Source: Rickettsia typhi
Lineage (GTDB): Bacteria; Pseudomonadota; Alphaproteobacteria; Rickettsiales; JABSSG01
Reading direction: 5' to 3'
NCBI GenBank assembly: GCA_945877755.1
Contig: CAMCSP010000003.1
Span: forward strand, 1-35,947
Length of the DNA: 35,947 bases
The notes under the pieces were generated by a model. It did not search any database and was not told the origin of the DNA. It saw only the letters and a list, made by a program, of their open reading frames with translations. Each line of letters opens with the position of its first letter. Position 1 is the stretch's first letter. Position numbers and translations under genes: made by a program. Positions 7,341 through 15,670 of this stretch are shown here, piece by piece.

Positions 7341-8526
7341 GAAAATCCTGTTAGGAATTACGGGTAGCATTGCTGCTACTAAATGTATTGATTTGGTTCA
7401 ACAACTGTTATCAAAAAAAGTACAACTAAAAATAGTGCTTACATCAGCTGCAGAATATTTTGTTTCAATGGAATCATTAAAAAAAGCTCTTGGGACGGAG
7501 GATGTTTATAAAGCTTCTGACCTATTTAACTCAGAGGATGAAATGCTTCATATAGAGCTAGCACGATTTCCTGATGTTATACTAATTGCTCCGGCAAGTG
7601 CAAATTTTATTGCAAAATTAGCTAGTGGGTTTGCAGATGATTTGCTTTCCTCAATATGCGTTGCTTCTGGTAGTGAGATTGCAATTTCCCCAGCGATGAA
7701 TCAACAAATGTGGCACAATCTTTTCACTCAGGAAAATATCCAGAAATTAAAAAATAACGATGTAAAAATTATTGGACCTACTGAAGGATTGCAAGCATGT
7801 GGTGATTATGGCTATGGTCGTATGCTGGAGCCGGTAAAAATTGTTGAAGATTTAGAACAATTATTTGCATATCGAAAATTACTTGTTGGAAAAAAAATTT
7901 TGATTACTGCCGGCCCAACAATAGAACAAATTGATGCTGTTAGATATATCTCAAATTTTAGTTCTGGTAAAATGGGTTATGCTATAGCACAATCTGCTCA
8001 AAAAATGGGGGCAGAAGTTGTGTTAATTAGTGGCTCAACAAATCTTACAAAACCTGCTGGTATTAAAACAGAAAATATAAATTCTGCGAATGATATGTTA
8101 AACAAGGTTTTTGAGCATATTGCTCAAGCGGATATTTTTATTGCTTGCGCAGCGGTGGCTGATTATACACCTATAGTTACTCATCAAAATAAAATAAAAA
8201 AACAACAGAATAATCTTCAACTAGAGCTTAAACCAACTGTCGATATAGTAAAAGAAGTAGCAAAAATGAAGGACAAGATATTTGTTGTTGGGTTTGCTGC
8301 TGAGACTGATGATGTGCTTGGATATGCACAGAAGAAATTGAGCGATAAAAACCTGGATATGATTGTTGTAAATGATGTATCTGACGGCGCTGTTTTTGGT
8401 AGGGATGTTAATCAAGTATCAATACTAACAAAGCATTCTCAACAATTTACACACACTTCACCACAAAGTAAAAAAAACATAGCGGACATTATCCTGCAAC
8501 GCATTGCACAAGAAATAAATAACTAG
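7327..8526 (+). CDS. coaBC: Bifunctional phosphopantothenoylcysteine synthetase/decarboxylase CoaBC
   Basis: CoaBC joins cysteine to 4'-phosphopantothenate (CoaB) and decarboxylates the product (CoaC, FMN-dependent) in CoA synthesis. The N-terminal flavoprotein half has GITGSIAA, His75 in LHIELA, APASAN, PAMN with Asn125, and Cys158 in ACGDYGYGRM. These positions match the catalytic residues of the E. coli Dfp protein. The C-terminal CoaB half begins near residue 187 with ILITAGPTIEQID and contains the dimer/nucleotide block NFSSGKMGYA and later VGFAAET. Length is 399 aa. The start overlaps cinA by 14 bases, making it the fourth gene of the ftsZ series. It complements coaX at the other end of the window. 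Confidence 0.97.
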   Translation: MFKNKKILLGITGSIAATKCIDLVQQLLSKKVQLKIVLTSAAEYFVSMESLKKALGTEDVYKASDLFNSEDEMLHIELARFPDVILIAPASANFIAKLASGFADDLLSSICVASGSEIAISPAMNQQMWHNLFTQENIQKLKNNDVKIIGPTEGLQACGDYGYGRMLEPVKIVEDLEQLFAYRKLLVGKKILITAGPTIEQIDAVRYISNFSSGKMGYAIAQSAQKMGAEVVLISGSTNLTKPAGIKTENINSANDMLNKVFEHIAQADIFIACAAVADYTPIVTHQNKIKKQQNNLQLELKPTVDIVKEVAKMKDKIFVVGFAAETDDVLGYAQKKLSDKNLDMIVVNDVSDGAVFGRDVNQVSILTKHSQQFTHTSPQSKKNIADIILQRIAQEINN

Positions 8527-8537
8527 AACTTTTATAA

Positions 8538-8580
8538 CAACTTTAAGTTGCAAAACTTCAGTAAACTTGTTTACTTTTGT
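8538..8580 (+). terminator. Tandem hairpins downstream of coaBC
   Basis: Two close inverted repeats follow coaBC: CAAC-TTTAA-GTTG (8538-8550) and AGTAAAC-TT-GTTTACT (8560-8575), the latter followed by TTTGT. The second resembles a weak intrinsic terminator, but the stem is AT-rich and the T run is broken. It could equally be an operator for comM, which starts 50 bases downstream. Confidence 0.35.
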
Positions 8581-8626
8581 ACTAGTTTTGTGTAGTTTGG
8601 TTTGAATAAAAAGGCGAAATATCAGC

Positions 8627-10162
8627 ATGGTTTCAACTGTTAATACATTGACCTTCAAAGGTTTAGACATTATTGATGTGCAAGTCCAAGTGCATATGGC
8701 TAATGGTTTGCCAGCTTTTAACATAGTTGGATTACCGGACAAAACTATTGGTGAATCACGTGAAAGAGTAAGATCAGCGCTTAATAGTTTGGCTTTGTCT
8801 TTGCCACCTAAGCGAATTACGATTAATCTTGCACCTGCTGATTTGATGAAAGAAGGTAGCCATTTTGATGCAGCGATTGCTTGTTGTATATTAGCATCTT
8901 TGAATATTATTCCACAATTAGTTCTACAAGAATATTTGATATTAGGAGAGTTATCTTTAGATGGTAGATTGCTGCCAGTGACTGGTGTTTTGCCAGCGGC
9001 AGTTGGTGCAAATGAACGTAATATGGGGGTAATTTGTCCAGCAGCAAATGGTTCTGAAGCTGCTTGGTCTGGGAATAATTTAATAGTTGCTGCTCCTGAT
9101 TTGTTAGCAATTATTAATCATTTTAAAGGTACGCAATTATTAGCTTTACCAACACCAAACCATAATAAAACTACTACCATAAAACATCTTGATTTAAAAG
9201 ATGTTGTAGGTCAGAAGCTGGCGAAAAGAGCTTTAGAAATTGCAGCAGCTGGCAGGCATCATTTATTAATGTCTGGTCCTCCTGGATCAGGAAAGTCAAT
9301 GATTGCATCACGTTTACCAGGAATTTTACCAGAAATGTTGCCGACAGAAATTCTAGAAACCAGCATGATTACAAGTGTTGCTGGTGAACTTAGTAATGGC
9401 CAGTTAAATACCGCCAGACCATTTAGGGCGCCACATCATTCTTGTTCAATGGTCTCAATGGTTGGTGGTGGTCATAGCAAAAGAATTACACCTGGTGAGA
9501 TTTCTCTTTCTCATAATGGTGTGCTATTTCTGGATGAGTTTCCTGAATTTTCTAGATCTGTTATTGACTCATTAAGACAGCCGATAGAGGTTGGAAAGAT
9601 TTTAATCTCTCGTGCTAATAGTCATGTTACATACCCTGCAAGATTTCAGCTTATTGCAGCAATGAATCCATGCAAATGCGGTTATTTATCTGACCCGTCA
9701 AGAGCTTGTAGCAAAGCGCCAAGGTGTTCTCAAGACTATCAAACTAAAATCTCCGGTCCTATTTTTGACCGAATAGATTTATTTGTTAATGTACCAATAA
9801 TTCCTTCAGTTGAGATTCAGGACGCTAGAAATATCAAGGAAGAAAGTTCAAAGATTGTGGCGGAAAGAGTAAGTAATGCCAGGAAAATTCAAATGGAAAG
9901 ATTTGATGGTTTTGGTATTTTAACTAATTCAGACTTAGATGGAGAATTATTATATGAAATTGCTTCACCAAATTCTGAAGGGTTAGAGCTTTTGAAAAAA
10001 GCTGCAGAAAAATTTAGATTATCTGTGCGTGGTTATAATCGTGTACTGAGAGTGGCAAGAACTATCGCTGATTTGGCTGAGGAGAAAAATGTTAGTAAAA
10101 GTCATATTGCTGAGGCGCTAAGTTATCGTCAAATATATGTCACTCAACTTGTTCACAATTAG
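8627..10162 (+). CDS. comM: ComM/YifB-family AAA+ ATPase (Mg-chelatase-like helicase)
   Basis: ComM is a hexameric AAA+ helicase that promotes branch migration during integration of DNA in natural transformation. It is also widespread in non-competent bacteria, where its role is unclear. Residues 1-170 form the Lon-S5-like domain (FNIVGLPDKTIGESRERVRSAL). The AAA+ core has Walker A SGPPGSGKSM near residue 220, Walker B GVLFLDEFPEF near 305, and the cysteine-containing insert NPCKCGYLSDPSRACSKAPRC. The C-terminal helical domain ends with RGYNRVLRVARTIADL. Length is 511 aa, as expected. The start ATG at 8627 has AAGGCGA upstream. Its last 23 bases overlap the 3' end of ftsB on the other strand. 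Confidence 0.95.
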   Translation: MVSTVNTLTFKGLDIIDVQVQVHMANGLPAFNIVGLPDKTIGESRERVRSALNSLALSLPPKRITINLAPADLMKEGSHFDAAIACCILASLNIIPQLVLQEYLILGELSLDGRLLPVTGVLPAAVGANERNMGVICPAANGSEAAWSGNNLIVAAPDLLAIINHFKGTQLLALPTPNHNKTTTIKHLDLKDVVGQKLAKRALEIAAAGRHHLLMSGPPGSGKSMIASRLPGILPEMLPTEILETSMITSVAGELSNGQLNTARPFRAPHHSCSMVSMVGGGHSKRITPGEISLSHNGVLFLDEFPEFSRSVIDSLRQPIEVGKILISRANSHVTYPARFQLIAAMNPCKCGYLSDPSRACSKAPRCSQDYQTKISGPIFDRIDLFVNVPIIPSVEIQDARNIKEESSKIVAERVSNARKIQMERFDGFGILTNSDLDGELLYEIASPNSEGLELLKKAAEKFRLSVRGYNRVLRVARTIADLAEEKNVSKSHIAEALSYRQIYVTQLVHN

Positions 10163-10472
10163 AGTCTAGATAGATAGTCTCATCGTTTCTGGCGTAACCA
10201 AGCACTCTCCTAGTTTGTTCGTCTAGCAAATCTATATCCAAGGATTCTGATTTCAGTGCATTAACTCGATTTTCTATGTCTAAACGCTCTGTCCTTAGAA
10301 TTTCGATTTCTTCTTTTAGGATGTTGTGTTTTTTGGAGAAATAAAATAATGATGATATACCACGTTCACCATTTATGGCTTGATATAAGCAATAAAAAAT
10401 TAGCAAAGTGGCGAAAGATACTAGTATAATTTTTTTAAATTGGAATTTTCTTCCTTTTCTTATGGCGTACAT
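10140..10472 (-). CDS. ftsB: FtsB/DivIC-type septum formation initiator
   Basis: FtsB is a small bitopic divisome protein that bridges FtsL and FtsQ. The 110-aa protein has a basic N-terminus (RKGRKFQFKK), one membrane segment (about residues 15-31, ILVSFATLLIFYCLY), then a coiled coil (about 48-85, rich in E, L, K and R). The C-terminal block VLGYARNDETIYL is typical of alphaproteobacterial FtsB (xxGYxxPDExV). It is the last gene of the lysS-eno-ftsB run, 40 bases after eno, matching the common eno-ftsB association in this class. The 3' end overlaps comM by 23 bases in the opposite orientation. Confidence 0.85.
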   Translation of the reverse strand: MYAIRKGRKFQFKKIILVSFATLLIFYCLYQAINGERGISSLFYFSKKHNILKEEIEILRTERLDIENRVNALKSESLDIDLLDEQTRRVLGYARNDETIYLDSNCEQVE

Positions 10473-10512
10473 AACAATTATTAATTTTTATATCTTTATA
10501 CTTAATGATATA

Positions 10513-11775
10513 TTAATTATTAAATTTAGCAAACCTTGCTTTGTCACCTAAAAATTCTTCGATGCGAATTAATTCATTATATTTTGCAGTTCGATCTGTT
10601 CTGCTCATAGAGCCAGTCTTAATCTGACCACATTGCGTTGCAACAGAAATATGTGCTATTGTTGTATCTTCAGTTTCACCAGAACGATGTGATAATATTG
10701 TTCGATAGGATGATTTATGAGCGATATCTATTGTTTCCAATGTCTCTGTCAAAGTACCAATCTGGTTTGGTTTGATTAAAACTGCGTTTGCAATATTTTT
10801 GGCAATGTAAGCTCGTAGAATATTTGGATTGCTTACAAACACATCATCACCAACTAGTTGAATTTTATTACCTAATTCTTTAGTAAGTAGTTGCCAGCCA
10901 TCAATATCATCTTCAGACATTGCATCCTCAATTGAGAAAATTGGATATGTATTAGCCAAGTTACTGTAATAACCTACGAGTTGTTTGGATGAGAGTTCTA
11001 GATCCTCTCCTTCTAAAAAATATTTGCCATTTTTGTAAAACTCCGATGCGGCAGCATCTAATGCTAGAGCTACATCCTTACCAGGTATAAATCCTGAATG
11101 CTCAATTGCTTTAATTACATATTCAATTGCTGATGCGCTTGATTTTAGATTTGGAGCAAAACCACCTTCATCACCGACGCTAGTACTGAAGCCATCTTTA
11201 TCCAGTAATGCTTTTAAACTATGAAAGACTTCTGTACCTATTTGTATTGCTTCTTTTATAGAGCTTGCAGCGATTGGCATAATCATAAATTCTTGTATGT
11301 CCAATGCGTTATTAGCATGCGCTCCACCGTTAAGAATATTGATCAAAGGCATTGGCAATAAATTGGCGCTTGGTTGAAGATAAGAAAATAGTGGTTGTTT
11401 TGTGGCATTTGCCGCAGCTTTTGCGATTGCTAAAGAGGTTACAACTATAGCATTTGCACCAAGCCTTGATTTATTTTCGGTTCCATCAAGTTCTATTAGG
11501 AATTTATCAAGTTGAGCTTGTTGTGTTACTTCTTGACCTAGCAAAGCTTTTTTAATTTCAGTATTCACTGCTTTTACTGCTTTTAATACGCCTTTTCCAT
11601 TAAATCTTTTTTGATCACCATCACGTTTTTCAAGAGCTTCTTTTTTACCAGTAGATGCGCCACTTGGCGCTGCAGCTCTACCAAATACTCCTGAATCAAG
11701 ATATACATCAACTTCGATAGTGGGATTGCCTCTACTATCAATAATTTCTCTGCCTATAACATTATTTATTTTCAT
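10513..11775 (-). CDS. eno: Enolase
   Basis: Enolase interconverts 2-phosphoglycerate and phosphoenolpyruvate in the cytoplasm. The motifs are full-length and intact: [11 protein letters not shown] at the N-terminus, [18 protein letters not shown], the metal-ligand region [17 protein letters not shown], and KPNQIGT with the catalytic Lys. SHRSGETED follows near the C-terminus. Length (420 aa) is normal. The start codon lies one base after the lysS stop codon, so the genes are likely co-transcribed and coupled. Well-known Rickettsia genomes have lost glycolysis, so an apparently functional eno points to a lineage that retains part of lower glycolysis or gluconeogenesis. Confidence 0.97.
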   Translation of the reverse strand: MKINNVIGREIIDSRGNPTIEVDVYLDSGVFGRAAAPSGASTGKKEALEKRDGDQKRFNGKGVLKAVKAVNTEIKKALLGQEVTQQAQLDKFLIELDGTENKSRLGANAIVVTSLAIAKAAANATKQPLFSYLQPSANLLPMPLINILNGGAHANNALDIQEFMIMPIAASSIKEAIQIGTEVFHSLKALLDKDGFSTSVGDEGGFAPNLKSSASAIEYVIKAIEHSGFIPGKDVALALDAAASEFYKNGKYFLEGEDLELSSKQLVGYYSNLANTYPIFSIEDAMSEDDIDGWQLLTKELGNKIQLVGDDVFVSNPNILRAYIAKNIANAVLIKPNQIGTLTETLETIDIAHKSSYRTILSHRSGETEDTTIAHISVATQCGQIKTGSMSRTDRTAKYNELIRIEEFLGDKARFAKFNN

Positions 11776-11776
11776 G

Positions 11777-13345
11777 TTATTCCTTAGTTAATGACTTTAT
11801 TAATTTAATAGTTTCATCAATGCCGTATAAGGCGATAAAAGACCCGATCCGAGGGCCTTGTGATTGTCCAAGAAGTATTTCATATATGCGTTGGAAAAAT
11901 TCTCTTAAGTCGCTATAGTTGCTATTTTTACCAATATTATATAATGCATTTTGGATTTCTTGAGCATCGGCATTCTTGTCTAAGCTAGATAGCATACCTA
12001 CTATTTCTTGTAGTATTTTCCGATCATTTTCATCTGGGGTGCGATATATTTTTTTTGATTTTACAAAATCATTATAGTAGCAAATAGCATGGTCCACTAA
12101 CTTATCTAAAAATGAAGCAGATTCTGGATTGGCATTAGGAGAATATTTAGTAATGAATCCCCATAACACTGATTTATCACTTGGGTTACATGCACAGGCT
12201 AAATTAATTAGTAGAGCAAAGCTTAAACCAAAAAACTCATGTTTTATTGGCTTGCCATTATGAATATGCCAGATTGGATTAGACAATTTTGCCGCATCAT
12301 CTTCTTCAAAAAATTTCTGCAAAAATGTTATATACTCATCGACGCTTTTTGGTATCACATCAAAATGCAGACGTTTTGCTTTTTTAGGAGATTGATACAT
12401 ATAAAGAGAAAGACTTTCTGTAGGGGCGTATTTTAACCACTCATCAATTGTTATGCCATTACCTTTAGATTTAGAGATTTTTTTACCTTCATGATCTAAG
12501 AACATTTCATAACATAATTGTTGAGGAGGGATTCCACCGACAATTTTACAAATATCGCTGTACAATGAAGAGTTGGCTAAATGATCTTTGCCATACATTT
12601 CAAAATTTACATCCAACGCTGCCCAGCGTACTCCAAAATCTGGTTTCCATTGTAATTTGCAATGTCCACCAGTAACAGGAATTGTGACTTCTTCTTTTTC
12701 ATTAAGATAAGTTATAGTGCCTACATTTTCGTTTTTCCTAATAATTGGAACATATAAAACTTTTCCCGTTTTAGGGCAAATTGGCAAAAATGGACTATAG
12801 GTTGCCTGTCTTTCCTCGCCAAGAGTTGGAAGCATGAGATTCATGATCTCGTCGTAATGCTTTAATGCTTTTAGTAAGAACTCATCCAAAAATCCATTTT
12901 TATAAAACTCAGTTGCACTATGAAATTCATATTCAAAATTAAACCGATCAAGGAAAGCTGTTAAACGTGCATTCATATGATGGCCATAACTTTGGTGAGT
13001 ACCAAACGGATCTGGCACTGAAGTTAACGGCATTCCTAAATAATCTTTGATTATTTCTGGTTGTGGGATGTTTTCTGGAATTTTTCTTAAACCATCCATA
13101 TCGTCAGATACCACAAATAATTTTGTAGGTATATCTGAGATCAGACTAAACGCATTACGAACCATTACAGTTCTTGCTACTTCACAAAATGTACCAATAT
13201 GTGGTAGCCCAGACGGGCCATATCCTGTTTCAAATAAGACATATCCCTTCTTTGGTATTTTGTTATTCAGCCTGGATAAAATGCTTCTTGCTTCTTCAAA
13301 AGGCCATGAATTATTTTTTAATGCAAGTTCTTTAATATCTGTCAT
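11777..13345 (-). CDS. lysS: Class I lysyl-tRNA synthetase
   Basis: This enzyme charges tRNA-Lys with lysine. It belongs to the class I type found in archaea, spirochaetes and many alphaproteobacteria, unrelated to the class II LysRS of E. coli. The HIGH-type motif [11 protein letters not shown] is near residue 48 and the KMSKS-type motif KISKSKGNG near residue 290. Other family blocks include [19 protein letters not shown]-like sequence near 225 and [12 protein letters not shown]. At 522 aa it is full length. It starts the minus-strand series lysS-eno-ftsB and has a good promoter upstream. The gene is also called lysK in some genomes. Confidence 0.96.
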   Translation of the reverse strand: MTDIKELALKNNSWPFEEARSILSRLNNKIPKKGYVLFETGYGPSGLPHIGTFCEVARTVMVRNAFSLISDIPTKLFVVSDDMDGLRKIPENIPQPEIIKDYLGMPLTSVPDPFGTHQSYGHHMNARLTAFLDRFNFEYEFHSATEFYKNGFLDEFLLKALKHYDEIMNLMLPTLGEERQATYSPFLPICPKTGKVLYVPIIRKNENVGTITYLNEKEEVTIPVTGGHCKLQWKPDFGVRWAALDVNFEMYGKDHLANSSLYSDICKIVGGIPPQQLCYEMFLDHEGKKISKSKGNGITIDEWLKYAPTESLSLYMYQSPKKAKRLHFDVIPKSVDEYITFLQKFFEEDDAAKLSNPIWHIHNGKPIKHEFFGLSFALLINLACACNPSDKSVLWGFITKYSPNANPESASFLDKLVDHAICYYNDFVKSKKIYRTPDENDRKILQEIVGMLSSLDKNADAQEIQNALYNIGKNSNYSDLREFFQRIYEILLGQSQGPRIGSFIALYGIDETIKLIKSLTKE

Positions 13346-13375
13346 AATCCATTATATTATTTTAATGCTCATCAC

Positions 13376-13404
13376 TTTATATAATAATTAGGCAAAATTA
13401 GCAA
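13376..13404 (-). promoter_or_regulatory. Promoter for the lysS-eno-ftsB series
   Basis: On the minus strand TTGCTA (13404-13399), a 17-base spacer and TATAAA (13381-13376) precede lysS by about 30 bases. A TATAAT on the plus strand (13380-13385) lies in the same gap and could serve dsbB, giving overlapping divergent promoters; its -35 is poor. Confidence 0.55.
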
Positions 13405-13410
13405 AGCAAA

Positions 13411-13929
13411 ATGCTCACTAAATTCTCAATATCACAATTATGCATTGGATTAGTTATATTAAGTCTAGGAGCCTTAGGCGCCGCATTTATTGCAGAATAT
13501 GTGTTTATGATTGCTCCATGCAAGCTGTGTATCTACCAAAGATATACTTACTTGGTCTTAGCAATAATTTCTACTATAACGCTTTGTTTTAGATTGGCTT
13601 TTGTTCAGAGATTTCTACTGCTTTGTGCTGTTGTAATAGTTTTGGTTGGATGCCTAACAGCTTTTTACCATGTGGGTGTTGAGCAGCAAATCTTTACCGA
13701 ACCCTTTTCTTGCACGTCTTCTATCAATGAATCATCATTGCTGACTTTAGAAGAAATGAAAAATCAAATTTATAATAAAACACCGCAGTGTAGTGAAGTT
13801 AGTTTTAGTTTTCTGGGAATCTCAATGGCGGGTTGGAATGGAATATTATTGTTGACCATCTTCATATTATTGGTGAGGTATTTATATGCCACTAATTTAA
13901 TGAATAATGTGAGAAAATATGCAAAATAA
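13411..13929 (+). CDS. dsbB: DsbB-family disulfide bond formation protein
   Basis: DsbB reoxidises the periplasmic thiol oxidase DsbA and passes electrons to quinone. Four membrane segments are visible (about residues 10-30, 45-60, 66-85 and 140-160). The first periplasmic loop has the CxxC pair Cys37-Cys40 (APCKLCIYQR). The second loop has the partner pair Cys101 and Cys127. All four redox cysteines are therefore present. Length (172 aa) is normal. No strong Shine-Dalgarno is visible before the ATG at 13411. The 3' end overlaps the glycosyltransferase gene by 11 bases. No DsbA is in the window. Assignment rests on topology plus the cysteine pattern. Confidence 0.88.
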   Translation: MLTKFSISQLCIGLVILSLGALGAAFIAEYVFMIAPCKLCIYQRYTYLVLAIISTITLCFRLAFVQRFLLLCAVVIVLVGCLTAFYHVGVEQQIFTEPFSCTSSINESSLLTLEEMKNQIYNKTPQCSEVSFSFLGISMAGWNGILLLTIFILLVRYLYATNLMNNVRKYAK

Positions 13930-15058
13930 AAGTAAACCTACAGTTCTACAAGTTCTGCCATCATTAGTTACTGGTGGTGTTGAGCGCGGAACTATGGATA
14001 TTGCAAAAGCATTGGTGGATAATGGTTTTCGTTCCTTGGTTGTTTCATCTGGTGGACCACTCGTAAAATCTATAGAGCGTGATGGCTCTAAGCACATTAC
14101 TATGACTTTAAATACTAAAAATCCTTGGCGGATTTTTAGTAATATATCAAAATTAGTAGAATTAATCAAAAAGGAAAAGGTGGATATTGTTCACGCTAGG
14201 TCTCGTGCACCTGCCTGGAGTGCATATTTTGCTGCGAAGAAAACTGGTTGTAAATTTATAACTACTTTTCATGGGTCCTACGGGATGCAAAATAGTATTA
14301 AAAAACTCTACAACTCAGTTATGGTTAAGGGAGAAAAGATTATTGCTGTATCTGAATTTATTTCAGATTATATTTGTAAGTATTATCCTGATGTATCTAA
14401 GAAAAAGATTGCAGTTATTCATAGGGGAGTTGATACAAAAGTTTTTGATCCTAATAATATTGGTTTTGAAAGAATAAATATTTTAGCAAGGAAGTTTAGA
14501 ATACCCGATGACAAAGTCATTATAATTATGCCAGTGCGTTTTACAAGATGGAAGGGACATTTAGTATTAATACGAGCGCTTGCGACTTTAAGCAAAAAGC
14601 AATTTTATTGTATAATTGTGGGTGATGTTCAAAATAATCTGAATTATTACAATGAAATGTTAGAATTAATGGGTGAGTTTGGTTTGGACAATAATATTGC
14701 ATTTGCTGGGGCTGTTAGGGATATGCCGGCATTATATATGATATCAGACATTGTTGTGGTTCCTTCAACTAGACCAGAGGCTTTTGGTCGAATTTCGATT
14801 GAGACTCAAGCAATGGCAAAAATCATTATTGCAACTGATATTGGTGGTTTTAAAGAAACTATTATTGGTCAGGAGAATGGTTTTATAGTGCCGCCTAATG
14901 ATAGTACGGCATTGGCAAAGGCAATTAGAAAGGCAATGAGTTTAACAGTAAAGCAAAGACAAAAGATGGGTGCTAATGCTCGTCATTTTATAAAGGAAAA
15001 ATTTAGTCTAGATAGTATGATCAAGAAGACTTTGGATCAGTATAAAAAATTGCTATAG
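13919..15058 (+). CDS. Family 4 glycosyltransferase (GT-B fold)
   Basis: This is a cytoplasmic or membrane-associated retaining glycosyltransferase of the GT4 type. The N-terminal Rossmann half begins VLQVLPSLVTGGVERGTMD, the typical glycine-rich acceptor loop. The C-terminal nucleotide-sugar half has IMPVRFTRWKGH, FAGAVRDMPALY and the EX7E-like motif in RPEAFGRISIETQAMA (about residue 285). IGGFKETI and NGFIVPPND follow. At 379 aa it is complete. In related bacteria such enzymes build lipopolysaccharide core or O-antigen; lpxB elsewhere in the window supports an LPS-making cell. Sugar and acceptor cannot be read from the sequence. It overlaps dsbB by 11 bases and the xseB 3' end by six bases tail to tail. 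Confidence 0.88.
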   Translation: MQNKSKPTVLQVLPSLVTGGVERGTMDIAKALVDNGFRSLVVSSGGPLVKSIERDGSKHITMTLNTKNPWRIFSNISKLVELIKKEKVDIVHARSRAPAWSAYFAAKKTGCKFITTFHGSYGMQNSIKKLYNSVMVKGEKIIAVSEFISDYICKYYPDVSKKKIAVIHRGVDTKVFDPNNIGFERINILARKFRIPDDKVIIIMPVRFTRWKGHLVLIRALATLSKKQFYCIIVGDVQNNLNYYNEMLELMGEFGLDNNIAFAGAVRDMPALYMISDIVVVPSTRPEAFGRISIETQAMAKIIIATDIGGFKETIIGQENGFIVPPNDSTALAKAIRKAMSLTVKQRQKMGANARHFIKEKFSLDSMIKKTLDQYKKLL

Positions 15059-15295
15059 ACCTTCTTCAGTAGAAATTGATCCATCAGCTTTTTGAACTAT
15101 CTTTTCTACCACTAATTTGGCTTCTCTCAATTTTGTTTCGCAATAGCTTTTTAAAGCATTGCCGCGTTCGTAATATTTGATAGTAGCTTCAAGACTCTCT
15201 TGACCAGTTTCAATTTTACGTACTATTTCTTGCAGTTCAGCTAAGGCTTTCTCAAAAGACATGTCTTTGAGGTCGTTGTGATCATTTGAAACCAT
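15053..15295 (-). CDS. xseB: Exodeoxyribonuclease VII small subunit
   Basis: XseB combines with XseA to form exonuclease VII, which degrades single-stranded DNA into oligonucleotides. The 80-aa protein contains the family core MSFEKALAELQEIVRKIETG, followed by LEATIKYYERGNALKSYCE and LREAKLVVEKI, predicted to form a helical pair. Length is typical. The start at 15295 is an ATG with AGGTAGCTCC upstream on the minus strand. It is divergent from the NDUFS4-like gene and converges with the glycosyltransferase, overlapping it by six bases. XseA is not in this window. Confidence 0.92.
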   Translation of the reverse strand: MVSNDHNDLKDMSFEKALAELQEIVRKIETGQESLEATIKYYERGNALKSYCETKLREAKLVVEKIVQKADGSISTEEGL

Positions 15296-15347
15296 TGGAG
15301 CTACCTTTTATCAATTAAACTTGATATAACTATTGGTTAATATATAC

Positions 15348-15353
15348 TATAAT
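15348..15353 (+). promoter_or_regulatory. Possible -10 element for the NDUFS4-like gene
   Basis: A perfect TATAAT lies 26 bases before the ATG at 15380, in the divergent gap with xseB. No clear -35 is at the right distance, so confidence is low. Confidence 0.35.
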
Positions 15354-15379
15354 TCAACTAATTGCCAAGGATCTATTTT

Positions 15380-15661
15380 ATGAAAGCAGTTATATATAGC
15401 CCTACAAAATCTGCAATGCAGTCTGGAACGCGCAATACTAAACATTGGGAAATCAAATTTAACAATGATGGCAGTAGGTATATTGATCCATTGATGGGTT
15501 GGACAGCATCACGCGACATGTTACAAGAAGTGCAGCTAAAATTTGATAGTAAAGAAGAGGCTATTGCTTTTGCTGAGGAAAATAATATTCGATACGAAGT
15601 TCTTGAGCCAAAGTTTAAAAAAGTTTTGCCCAAGGCTTATGCTGATAATTTTACCAACTAG
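15380..15661 (+). CDS. NDUFS4-like NADH:ubiquinone oxidoreductase (complex I) accessory subunit
   Basis: This small protein of the ETC complex I subunit/NDUFS4 (18-kDa, AQDQ) family is an accessory subunit of respiratory complex I in alphaproteobacteria and mitochondria. Visible family features are IYSPTKSAMQSGTRNTKHW near the N-terminus, DPLMGWTASRDM in the middle, and SKEEAIAFAEENNIRYEV leading to a basic C-terminus. The ORF track begins at a TTG at 15362. The ATG at 15380 has AAGGA eight bases upstream and gives 93 aa starting at the conserved region, so I choose it. Other complex I genes are not adjacent. Its presence is a lineage marker. Confidence 0.9.
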   Translation: MKAVIYSPTKSAMQSGTRNTKHWEIKFNNDGSRYIDPLMGWTASRDMLQEVQLKFDSKEEAIAFAEENNIRYEVLEPKFKKVLPKAYADNFTN

Positions 15662-15670
15662 TAAAAGATC

